From Parvicella tangerina (lineage in GTDB: Bacteria; Bacteroidota; Bacteroidia; Flavobacteriales_D; Parvicellaceae), in the NCBI RefSeq assembly GCF_907165195.1, contig NZ_OU015584.1:2385291-2449290 (forward strand): DNA of 64,000 nucleotides, in the 5' to 3' direction. The notes under the pieces are model-generated. The model saw only the letters and a program-made list of their open reading frames with translations. It ran no database searches and was not told the origin of the DNA. The translations under genes were made by a program, and so were the position numbers. Shown one piece after another: positions 1 through 6,081 of this stretch (its first letter is position 1; the number at the start of each line of letters is the position of its first letter).

Positions 1-1
1 C

Positions 2-829
2 ATACCGTACCCCTCAAAGGAAAAGTTAATTAAAGAAGAAAAACAGGAGAAGCCATACTTAATATTTACGATCTATGACAACGACAAAAATCCTGTTCGT
101 AAGATTGAAAAAGACATGATGTATGGAATGAATCGAGTGGTATGGGATTTCCGATACGCACCTTCTACACCAATTCAATTGAAAGAAAAAGAACCAAGTA
201 GGTATGGAGAAAAAACAACGGGTCCTATAGCACTTCCAGGAACTTACTTTGTAAGTCTGGACAAAGTATTTGATGGTGAAGTAACTAGAATGATCGAACC
301 GACAGAATTCTTTTGCAAATGGTTAGAAGAATATGCAATACCAGTTGAGGATAAAGCAGAGATACTAGCCTTTTCTAAGAACGTAGAAAAACTAAGAAAT
401 GCTGCTTCAAGTACAGATCAATACTTCGACTACATCAATAAACGTATCAACTATTTAAAGAAAGGAATATCCGTAGCTCCTGAAGCTCCACTATCCTTGC
501 TATCAGAATTAAAAAAAGCTGAAAAAGTACTAGCAGAGCTAGAGGTTAAATTCTATGGCAATGAGGTTCTAAGTAAACACGAGTTTGAAACTCCGAACAC
601 AATTTACGGTAACGTGGGACTAATCATCTGGAACATGTGGCGCGTCAGGACATCGGTTACTACTACGAACAAAGAACTGTATGCGGAAACAGGTCAGGCA
701 TTGGAAACACTTTTAGTATCACTTGAAAAAATAGACAATGAGGTGAAAGCCGTTGAGGAGAAAATGGATAACTTTGGCGTACCATATACACCTGGAAGAT
801 ACAACATTCCGAATTGGAAAATGGACTAA
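2..829 (+). CDS. Vps10/sortilin-like beta-propeller protein, C-terminal part (5' truncated by window edge)
   Basis: The reading frame is open from base 2, so this is the last 275 residues of a longer protein that starts before the window. The segment GMNRVVWDFRY, followed by GPIALPGTY, is typical of the C-terminal domain of the large (about 1000-residue) bacterial proteins usually annotated as glycosyl hydrolase or WD40/YVTN/BNR-like repeat protein, which carry a sortilin-type propeller upstream. After that beta-rich stretch comes an alpha-helical tail rich in Lys and Glu. The propeller itself is outside the window, so substrate and function cannot be read here. The Crp/Fnr gene begins 1 base after the stop. 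Family assignment is from motif recall and is moderately sure. Confidence 0.65.
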   Translation: MPYPSKEKLIKEEKQEKPYLIFTIYDNDKNPVRKIEKDMMYGMNRVVWDFRYAPSTPIQLKEKEPSRYGEKTTGPIALPGTYFVSLDKVFDGEVTRMIEPTEFFCKWLEEYAIPVEDKAEILAFSKNVEKLRNAASSTDQYFDYINKRINYLKKGISVAPEAPLSLLSELKKAEKVLAELEVKFYGNEVLSKHEFETPNTIYGNVGLIIWNMWRVRTSVTTTNKELYAETGQALETLLVSLEKIDNEVKAVEEKMDNFGVPYTPGRYNIPNWKMD

Positions 830-830
830 G

Positions 831-1463
831 ATGATAGAAGAATTACAACAACAATATGGTTTCTTATTTGAGGAAGCGCTATTAAATGAAATAGCTGACA
901 TAGGAACGATTCGAACAATTTCTGCAGATGGTCACCTGATCGATCCTGGGCAATACATTAAAAGCATTCCATTATTGTTAGAGGGAGTGATCAAAGTTTC
1001 CCGACTGGACGAAGACGGAGATGAATTATTATTGTACTTTATTGAAAGTGGCGACACCTGCGCAATGACGTTAAATTGTTGTATGCAAGGATCGAAAAGT
1101 GAGATTAAAGCTGTAGCAGAGACAGACACCAAACTGTTAATGATTCCTTTGGATAAGATGGAAGAATGGCTCGTAAAATACCGTTCCTGGAGAAATTTTA
1201 TCCTTAATTCTTACCAGTCCAGGCTAAATGAAGTACTTCAAACCGTTGATAGCATTGCTTTCTTAAAAATGGACGAACGTTTACTGCATTACCTGCAGGA
1301 TAAAACAAAAATTGGGCACAGTGAAACCATCCACATCACCCATGAAGAAATTGCCAAAGATTTGCACTCCTCAAGAGTGGTTATCTCAAGACTTTTGAAA
1401 AAATTAGAAAATGAAGGTCAAGTGAAGCTACATAGAAATAGCATTGATGTGATTGACCTCTAG
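831..1463 (+). CDS. Crp/Fnr family transcriptional regulator
   Basis: A 210-residue one-component regulator with an N-terminal cyclic-nucleotide-binding-like beta roll (about residues 20-120) and a C-terminal winged helix (about 150-205). The recognition region EIAKDLHSSRVVISRLLKKL is a classic Crp-type helix-turn-helix. The ATG at 831 was chosen because it lies directly after the upstream stop and gives the normal family length; the frame is open further upstream, inside the preceding gene. An N-terminal four-Cys iron-sulfur motif of Fnr type is not present, although a Cys-Cys pair occurs in the effector domain (LNCCMQGSKSE), a form common in Bacteroidota homologues. It is followed almost immediately by two small membrane-protein genes, which may be cotranscribed. 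The ligand is unknown. Confidence 0.88.
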   Translation: MIEELQQQYGFLFEEALLNEIADIGTIRTISADGHLIDPGQYIKSIPLLLEGVIKVSRLDEDGDELLLYFIESGDTCAMTLNCCMQGSKSEIKAVAETDTKLLMIPLDKMEEWLVKYRSWRNFILNSYQSRLNEVLQTVDSIAFLKMDERLLHYLQDKTKIGHSETIHITHEEIAKDLHSSRVVISRLLKKLENEGQVKLHRNSIDVIDL

Positions 1464-1464
1464 T

Positions 1465-1749
1465 ATGTTTGTAGACAACTCAAATAAAGAAAAAATAACG
1501 GATTGGTTAGCCTTAGAGCGAACCAAAATGGCGAATCAGCGTACGCTTTTGGCCATGATCAGAACTGGTTTTTACTTTTTGGTAATGGGTTTAACGGTAG
1601 TTACGGTGGATGAATTAGGAGGATTACGCCAGTATTATTGGCTTTTCTTTGTAGCTGGAGCGCTATTCGTTATTATAGGAGTGATCCACTACTTTTATAA
1701 TCTGAATAAACTCAATAAGAAATACGAAAGCTCTTTATCTAATGAATAA
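1465..1749 (+). CDS. DUF202 (YidH-like) small membrane protein
   Basis: A 94-residue integral membrane protein of the DUF202/YidH type. The signature WLALERTKMANQRTLLAMIR precedes the first transmembrane segment (roughly residues 36-53), and a second hydrophobic segment follows (about 60-82). The ATG at 1465 is 1 base after the Crp/Fnr stop; a TTG at 1453 in the same frame would overlap that gene by 11 bases and is less likely. The biochemical role of DUF202 proteins is not established. Its 3' end overlaps the next small membrane protein by 8 bases, which suggests translational coupling. Confidence 0.82.
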   Translation: MFVDNSNKEKITDWLALERTKMANQRTLLAMIRTGFYFLVMGLTVVTVDELGGLRQYYWLFFVAGALFVIIGVIHYFYNLNKLNKKYESSLSNE

Positions 1750-1936
1750 AAGCATTTACAAAATAATTATAGGCGCATTTTTCATTGCTGCAGGAATCTA
1801 TGGCTACCTAGCAAAAACGGGAATGCTACAGTTACTAGCTCTTGCTATTGGTGCTTATGGGGTTTACAATATTGGTTGGGGGATTTATCTTAGAAAGAAA
1901 GAGAAAAGAATTAGCGAATCTGAAAGTGAAAACTAA
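1742..1936 (+). CDS. small two-helix membrane protein, unknown function
   Basis: A 64-residue protein with two hydrophobic segments (about residues 5-24 and 28-48) and a charged C-terminal tail (RKKEKRISESESEN). The start codon lies inside the end of the DUF202 gene (8-base overlap), so the two are probably translated together, and with the Crp/Fnr gene they look like a three-gene unit. I do not recognise a named family. The coupled arrangement and the clean amphipathic pattern support it being a real gene. Confidence 0.65.
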   Translation: MNKSIYKIIIGAFFIAAGIYGYLAKTGMLQLLALAIGAYGVYNIGWGIYLRKKEKRISESESEN

Positions 1937-2000
1937 AAATCGGAAAAGCGAAGTTTATTCTGTTTCAAATTTGCTTCTCATTTAGTACTATGACAAAAAA

Positions 2001-2028
2001 AATCCTTGCTCACTTCTGAACAAGGATT
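2001..2028 (-). terminator. intrinsic terminator of the fad operon
   Basis: Inverted repeat AATCCTTG / CAAGGATT with a 12-base loop. Read on the minus strand the hairpin is followed by an uninterrupted run of T (the A-run at 1995-2002 on the plus strand), so it fits as the terminator after fadE. On the plus strand only four T follow, so termination of the upstream small genes here would be weaker. Confidence 0.75.
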
Positions 2029-2063
2029 TTACACACGATATATTGATTTAAGTCAGACTGCTA

Positions 2064-3863
2064 TTAATAACAGTAAGCACCTTTCTCAATCAGTTTAAGC
2101 GCAATTCTTTGTCTTGCTTCTTTCGCGTTGAAAGGCTCATGCTTTGTGAAACGCTTCAATCCCATCATCATCATTCTTAGTTCATCTCCCTCTGTGAAGG
2201 CATTCAATGCGTCTTTACCAGCCTTGTTGATCATATCACACATGTCATAGATCAAAACTCTCATCATATCTAATTGCTCAGTACAAGCATCCTCTCCTTT
2301 GATCGAAACCATTTTTTCTACTCTCAATTGCGTAGATTCTGCAACGTAAATCCATGTTGCCATATCTGCAATATTCATCACAATCTCTTGCTCCTTAACT
2401 AGTTTCTCTTGAATTTTCTGAGCAGCCGTACCTGCAATCATCAATAAAGCCTTCTTAAAATTCTTGATGTACTTTTTCTCTGCGGCAAATAACGTGTCAT
2501 CTGGAGCACCAAAATCAGGAATACTCATCAACTCATTTCCTACAGCCATTGCTGGTCCGATAAGATCAAGCTCTCCTTTCATTGCTTTTCTTAAGATCAT
2601 ACTCACCGTCAACATTCTATTGATCTCGTTCGTACCCTCAAAAATCCTATTGATTCTTGCATCTCTATAAGCTCTTTCAATATTCGTTTCAGCAGAGTAT
2701 CCCATACCTCCATGAATTTGAACACCTTCATCCACTACATAATCCAGCGTATCTGAACCATATACTTTCAGAATAGCACACTCAGGAGCAAATTGCTCAA
2801 TCCCTTTCAATGTTGCCTCTCCTTTATCCATACCACTTTCGACAAGTGCCTGAATAGCTTCATCGATGTTCGCTCCAGCTCTATACGTAGCAGACTCCGT
2901 TGCAAACGTTCTGATACATTGCTCTGCTAACTTATGTCTTATAGCTCCGTACTTCGAAATAGGTCTTCCAAACTGTTCTCTTTCGTTTGCATATTTCACA
3001 GATTCCGTCACAGATTCTTTTGCACCTCCCATTACACCAGCTCCTAACTTAATACGACCAATGTTAAGGATATTCACGGCAATCTTAAATCCTTTACCTC
3101 TCTCGTACAATTGGTTTTCCTTAGGAATTTTAACATCATTAAAGAACACCTGACGAGTAGAAGATCCTTTAATACCCATCTTTTTCTCTTCAGGATTTAA
3201 AGAAACTCCTTCTGTATCCGCCTCTACGATAAATGCTGTTAGATTTTCATCATCATCAATTTTAGCAAAAACCGTTAGCACATCTGCAAAACCTGCATTG
3301 GTAATCCACATTTTTTGTCCGTTGATAATCCAATGATTTCCATCGTCAGATAATTTAGCTGTGGTTTTACCGCTGTTTGCATCTGAACCAGCTGAAGGCT
3401 CTGTTAAGCAATAGGAAGCTTTCCATTCTCCTGAAGCTAACTTAGGAATGTACTTTTTCTTTTGTTCCTCGTTACCGTAGTATAAAATAGGTAACGTTCC
3501 AATCCCCGTGTGCGCACCATACGCAACCGAGAAAGAATGACCAGGTCCTAATGCTTCCGTAGCAAGCAGAGAAGTTGGGAAATCCACCCCCATTCCACCT
3601 AACTCTTCAGGTACTGAAAGACCAAGAAGGCCTAGCTCACCAGCTTTCTCCATTAGTTTAGGCATTAATTCAGGATCACTCATGCTATCAATAGCATCCA
3701 AATGCGGATGAACTTCTGCTTTTAGGAAGTCTTTACACATTTGAGCAATCATTTTTTGCTCTTCCGACCACTGCTCTGGGATAAATATTTCTTGAGCATC
3801 TGTATCTCTGATGATAAACTCACCGCCTTTAATTGCCGACTTTTTTTCTGTTTCTGTTGACAT
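2064..3863 (-). CDS. fadE: acyl-CoA dehydrogenase, FadE type
   Basis: A 599-residue FAD-dependent acyl-CoA dehydrogenase catalysing the first step of beta-oxidation (acyl-CoA to trans-2-enoyl-CoA). The N-terminal helical domain is followed by the flavin-contact motif LTEPSAGSDANSG and WITNAGFADV (about residues 150-195). The helical C-domain carries QIHGGMGYSAETNIER and RIFEGTNEINR, where the Glu of FEGT is the expected catalytic base. About 160 residues beyond the usual 380-400 form an extra helical C-terminal domain, as in the B. subtilis FadE subgroup (about 594 residues). It is the last gene of a marR-fadN-fadA-fadE operon. The 148-base gap to the preceding four-helix-bundle gene is unusually long for this operon and contains short-period degenerate tracts. 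Confidence 0.93.
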   Translation of the reverse strand: MSTETEKKSAIKGGEFIIRDTDAQEIFIPEQWSEEQKMIAQMCKDFLKAEVHPHLDAIDSMSDPELMPKLMEKAGELGLLGLSVPEELGGMGVDFPTSLLATEALGPGHSFSVAYGAHTGIGTLPILYYGNEEQKKKYIPKLASGEWKASYCLTEPSAGSDANSGKTTAKLSDDGNHWIINGQKMWITNAGFADVLTVFAKIDDDENLTAFIVEADTEGVSLNPEEKKMGIKGSSTRQVFFNDVKIPKENQLYERGKGFKIAVNILNIGRIKLGAGVMGGAKESVTESVKYANEREQFGRPISKYGAIRHKLAEQCIRTFATESATYRAGANIDEAIQALVESGMDKGEATLKGIEQFAPECAILKVYGSDTLDYVVDEGVQIHGGMGYSAETNIERAYRDARINRIFEGTNEINRMLTVSMILRKAMKGELDLIGPAMAVGNELMSIPDFGAPDDTLFAAEKKYIKNFKKALLMIAGTAAQKIQEKLVKEQEIVMNIADMATWIYVAESTQLRVEKMVSIKGEDACTEQLDMMRVLIYDMCDMINKAGKDALNAFTEGDELRMMMMGLKRFTKHEPFNAKEARQRIALKLIEKGAYCY

Positions 3864-3870
3864 AGTTTTT

Positions 3871-3904
3871 GTTTTAAGACTTTTGATTCTTGACGTTTGA
3901 CGCT
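3871..3904. repeat. degenerate 7-8-base-period tract upstream of fadE
   Basis: On the minus strand this reads as loosely repeated units of 7-8 bases (GTCAAAC, GTCAAGA, ATCAAAA, GTCTTAA). It lies directly upstream of the fadE start, in the gap left between fadE and the four-helix-bundle gene. The repetition is imperfect and the tract is short, so chance cannot be excluded from this copy alone; comparable tracts flank both four-helix genes. Confidence 0.45.
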
Positions 3905-3983
3905 AGCTTACTTTCTAAGTTTATCTATCAAACCTCGAATCATTTTTTGGTTATTATTCAGTTTAGTATCAAATTTTTATCAA

Positions 3984-4020
3984 TTGATTTAACGACATAC
4001 GATGAATCGATCTAACGATT
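3984..4020. repeat. degenerate TCGTT/AACGA-rich tract at the 3' end of a four-helix-bundle gene
   Basis: The plus strand shows spaced variants of the word AACGA/ATCGA (AACGACATACGA, GAATCGATCTAACGATT). Related words occur in the opposite flank of the same gene at 4384-4413. The tract runs across the stop codon of the four-helix-bundle gene. Confidence 0.45.
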
Positions 4021-4377
4021 TTTTTCATCATGATTTAATTTTTCAATAAAATTCCAGATCATCCTTTGAACTTTATTGTTCAAATCTAGAACTTCATGAT
4101 CATCTTCCAAATAACCACACTTTACTGCTAACAGCAGTTGTGTTTCCATTTCAAAAGATGAACCCATCGCAATTCTTAAAAAACGAATAAAGTCTTTGGT
4201 TGATTTTCGTGAACTTCCTTCTGAAATATTTGAAGGTACAGAAACTGAAGCTCTTCTCAATTGAGAAGTCAAACCATATTTCTCATGATCAGGAAAGTCA
4301 CTACACACTGTATTCACTTGGTGAGCCAACTCCATACTTTCTTTCCATATTTTAAGTTCTCGAAAATTGTGCATCAA
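4012..4377 (-). CDS. four helix bundle protein (S23/IVP-like)
   Basis: A 121-residue protein of the four-helix-bundle family named after 23S rRNA intervening-sequence proteins. Family marks are FRELKIWKESMELAHQVN at the N-terminus, GLTSQLRRASVSVPSNISEG in the middle and FIRFLRIAMGSSFEMETQL after it. It is all helical with no signal peptide. Relatives include Avd, the accessory protein of diversity-generating retroelements, but no reverse transcriptase is present here and no molecular role is established for the free-standing family. It is inserted between fadA and fadE, whose products have no known need for it. A second, clearly diverged member lies between fadN and fadA. The flanks consist of repetitive A+T-rich tracts. 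Confidence 0.9.
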   Translation of the reverse strand: MMHNFRELKIWKESMELAHQVNTVCSDFPDHEKYGLTSQLRRASVSVPSNISEGSSRKSTKDFIRFLRIAMGSSFEMETQLLLAVKCGYLEDDHEVLDLNNKVQRMIWNFIEKLNHDEKNR

Positions 4378-4383
4378 TCAAAG

Positions 4384-4413
4384 AATCGTTTATCGAAAAA
4401 TCGTTTAATCGTA
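4384..4413. repeat. ATCGTTT-repeat tract upstream of a four-helix-bundle gene
   Basis: The plus strand carries ATCGTTTATCG followed after five bases by ATCGTTTAATCG, a near-repeat spanning most of the 36-base gap between this gene and fadA. Similar words recur at the far side of the gene (3984-4020), so the gene is bracketed by the same kind of sequence. Confidence 0.5.
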
Positions 4414-5589
4414 TTAAAGTAATTCAAAGATTCCAGCAGCACCCTGACCTGTTCCTACACACATAGAAACGATTCCGTGCTTTTGGTCTCTCTTCTTCAT
4501 TTCATTCAATAGTTGAACGGTTAATTTCGCTCCTGTACAGCCAAGTGGGTGTCCCAATGCAATTGCTCCTCCGTTAACATTTACCAAGTTAGGATCAATG
4601 CCTAATTCTCTCACACAGGCTACAGCTTGAGAAGCAAATGCTTCATTGATCTCAAACTGTTCGATTTGATTTAGCTCCATCCCCGCTTTCTTAAGTGCTT
4701 TAGGAATTGCATATAGAGGTCCCATACCCATTACTTTTGGTTCAAGTCCTACTACACTGAAATTCACCAACCTCGCAATTGGCTCTACACCTAGCTCTTT
4801 TACCATTTCTTCTGACATCACCATTACGAATGCAGCTCCATCTGATGTTTGAGAAGAGTTACCTGCTGTCACTGTTCCTCCTTGAGCAAATACTGGACGT
4901 AGTTTTCCAAGTCCCTCTAACGTAGAAGCTCTTGGTCCTTCATCTGTATCTACAACGTATTCTCTTTCTTGTCTCTTTTCATTCTCGTCTAAGTAAACCT
5001 CTTTTACTGTAATCGGAACGATATCATCCTTAAACCTTCCTGAGGCATTTGCTGCCAGCGCTTTTTCTTGCGAGCTTAACGCAAACTTATCCTGATCCTC
5101 TCTACTTACATTGTAACGTTTAGCTACTTCTTCCGCTGTCAATCCCATACCCCAGTACCAATCTGGATGTTCTTTTCCAACTTTCGCGTTTGGAACAATT
5201 CTCCAACCACCAAAGGGCATTCCAGACATCACCTCAACTCCACCTGCGATAATACAATCGGCCGAACCTGAAGCAATCTGACTCGCTGCAATCGCAATCG
5301 TTTGAAGTCCTGATGAACAATATCTATTTACTGTCATTCCAGGTACGTTTTCTGAGTTCAGTCCCATCAACGAGATCATTCTACCAATGTTCAACCCTTG
5401 CTCTGCTTCAGGTGTAGCGTTCCCTACTATCACATCGTCAATTCTTTCTGGATCAAGATTTGGAAAATCTTTCATCAAATGTTTGACAACGTCCGCAGCC
5501 AAGTCATCTGGTCTTGTAAATCTGAACAATCCTCTAGGTGCTTTACCTACGGCTGTTCTATATCCTGCTACTATATATGCTGTTTTCAT
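4414..5589 (-). CDS. fadA: acetyl-CoA C-acyltransferase (3-ketoacyl-CoA thiolase)
   Basis: A 391-residue thiolase that cleaves 3-ketoacyl-CoA with CoA to release acetyl-CoA, the last step of beta-oxidation. The nucleophile Cys91 lies in NRYCSSGLQ; the active-site His is in NGGAIALGHPLGCTGA and the second Cys in CVGTGQGAAG near the C-terminus. FEINEAFA is also intact. Length is normal for the family. It sits between the two four-helix-bundle genes and downstream of fadN, reproducing the fadN-fadA-fadE order of B. subtilis if the insertions are ignored. All catalytic residues are present, so it should be active. Confidence 0.95.
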   Translation of the reverse strand: MKTAYIVAGYRTAVGKAPRGLFRFTRPDDLAADVVKHLMKDFPNLDPERIDDVIVGNATPEAEQGLNIGRMISLMGLNSENVPGMTVNRYCSSGLQTIAIAASQIASGSADCIIAGGVEVMSGMPFGGWRIVPNAKVGKEHPDWYWGMGLTAEEVAKRYNVSREDQDKFALSSQEKALAANASGRFKDDIVPITVKEVYLDENEKRQEREYVVDTDEGPRASTLEGLGKLRPVFAQGGTVTAGNSSQTSDGAAFVMVMSEEMVKELGVEPIARLVNFSVVGLEPKVMGMGPLYAIPKALKKAGMELNQIEQFEINEAFASQAVACVRELGIDPNLVNVNGGAIALGHPLGCTGAKLTVQLLNEMKKRDQKHGIVSMCVGTGQGAAGIFELL

Positions 5590-5599
5590 TTTTTGTTTA

Positions 5600-5632
5600 T
5601 TGTACTATGTATGCTGTAAATTGTACTTTGTA
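5600..5632. repeat. TTGTACT-repeat tract between fadA and a four-helix-bundle gene
   Basis: TTGTACTATGTA (5600-5611) recurs as TTGTACTTTGTA (5621-5632), 21 bases apart, with a related ATGCTGTAAA between, giving an underlying period of about 10.5. It lies in the 75-base gap between fadA and the second four-helix-bundle gene. Confidence 0.55.
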
Positions 5633-5664
5633 AAACTCACACCAACATAGTGGTTTGTAATTTA

Positions 5665-6015
5665 TTATTTCAACGTTGTTTGCAATTTATAAAGCATATT
5701 ATTAATCTTATTCAGTAGCTCGAGTAGTTCGGAGATTTCTCCTTCTTTAACAATCCCTATCTCAATAGACACATATAACAAAGACTCCACCTCGCTATTC
5801 GAACCTCTTGCAATTCCTAAAAAATGATAAAACTCTCCCTTGTTATTTCTTCCGGCTCCTTCAGCAATGTTTGCACTCACCGAGACCACAGCTCTTTGAA
5901 GTTGGGAACAAATACCAAACTTTTCTTCAGACGGAAAACTATTGGTCAGCTCATAAACAAGACCTGCCAACTTGATTGCCTCTTTCCAAACGTTTAGTTC
6001 TTTAAAGTTATTCAT
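5665..6015 (-). CDS. four helix bundle protein (S23/IVP-like), second copy
   Basis: A 116-residue member of the same family as the gene at 4012-4377, with the marks FKELNVWKEAIKLAGLVYEL, SQLQRAVVSVSANIAEGAGR and FYHFLGIARGSNSEVESLL. The two copies are clearly diverged in sequence, so this is not a recent local duplication. It is located between fadN and fadA, with 52 bases to fadN and 75 to fadA, both gaps holding short repetitive words. The start ATG is directly before the conserved NNFKEL. Function is unknown. Confidence 0.9.
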   Translation of the reverse strand: MNNFKELNVWKEAIKLAGLVYELTNSFPSEEKFGICSQLQRAVVSVSANIAEGAGRNNKGEFYHFLGIARGSNSEVESLLYVSIEIGIVKEGEISELLELLNKINNMLYKLQTTLK

Positions 6016-6025
6016 TCTTCTGTAT

Positions 6026-6081
6026 TAACGCTTTATACATTTTACGTAAGACGTTTTACATCAAACGTTAATTACGTAAAA
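6026..6081. repeat. ACGTTTTAC-type degenerate tract at the fadN 3' end
   Basis: Overlapping variants of TTTACGT/ACGTAAA occur on the plus strand: TTTTACGTAAGACG, ACGTTTTACATC, AACGTTAATTACGTAAAAC. The tract spans the gap between fadN and the second four-helix-bundle gene and runs about 14 bases into the fadN coding end, so it may have altered the last codons of fadN. Confidence 0.5.

Noticed and set aside
719-901. 60-residue minus-strand frame over the first gene boundary
   Set aside because: It lies opposite two real genes, has no conserved features, and such shadow frames are common in this A+T-rich sequence.
4012-6015. A diversity-generating retroelement (Avd-like accessory protein)
   Set aside because: There is no reverse transcriptase, template repeat or variable repeat near the four-helix-bundle genes; family resemblance alone is not enough.
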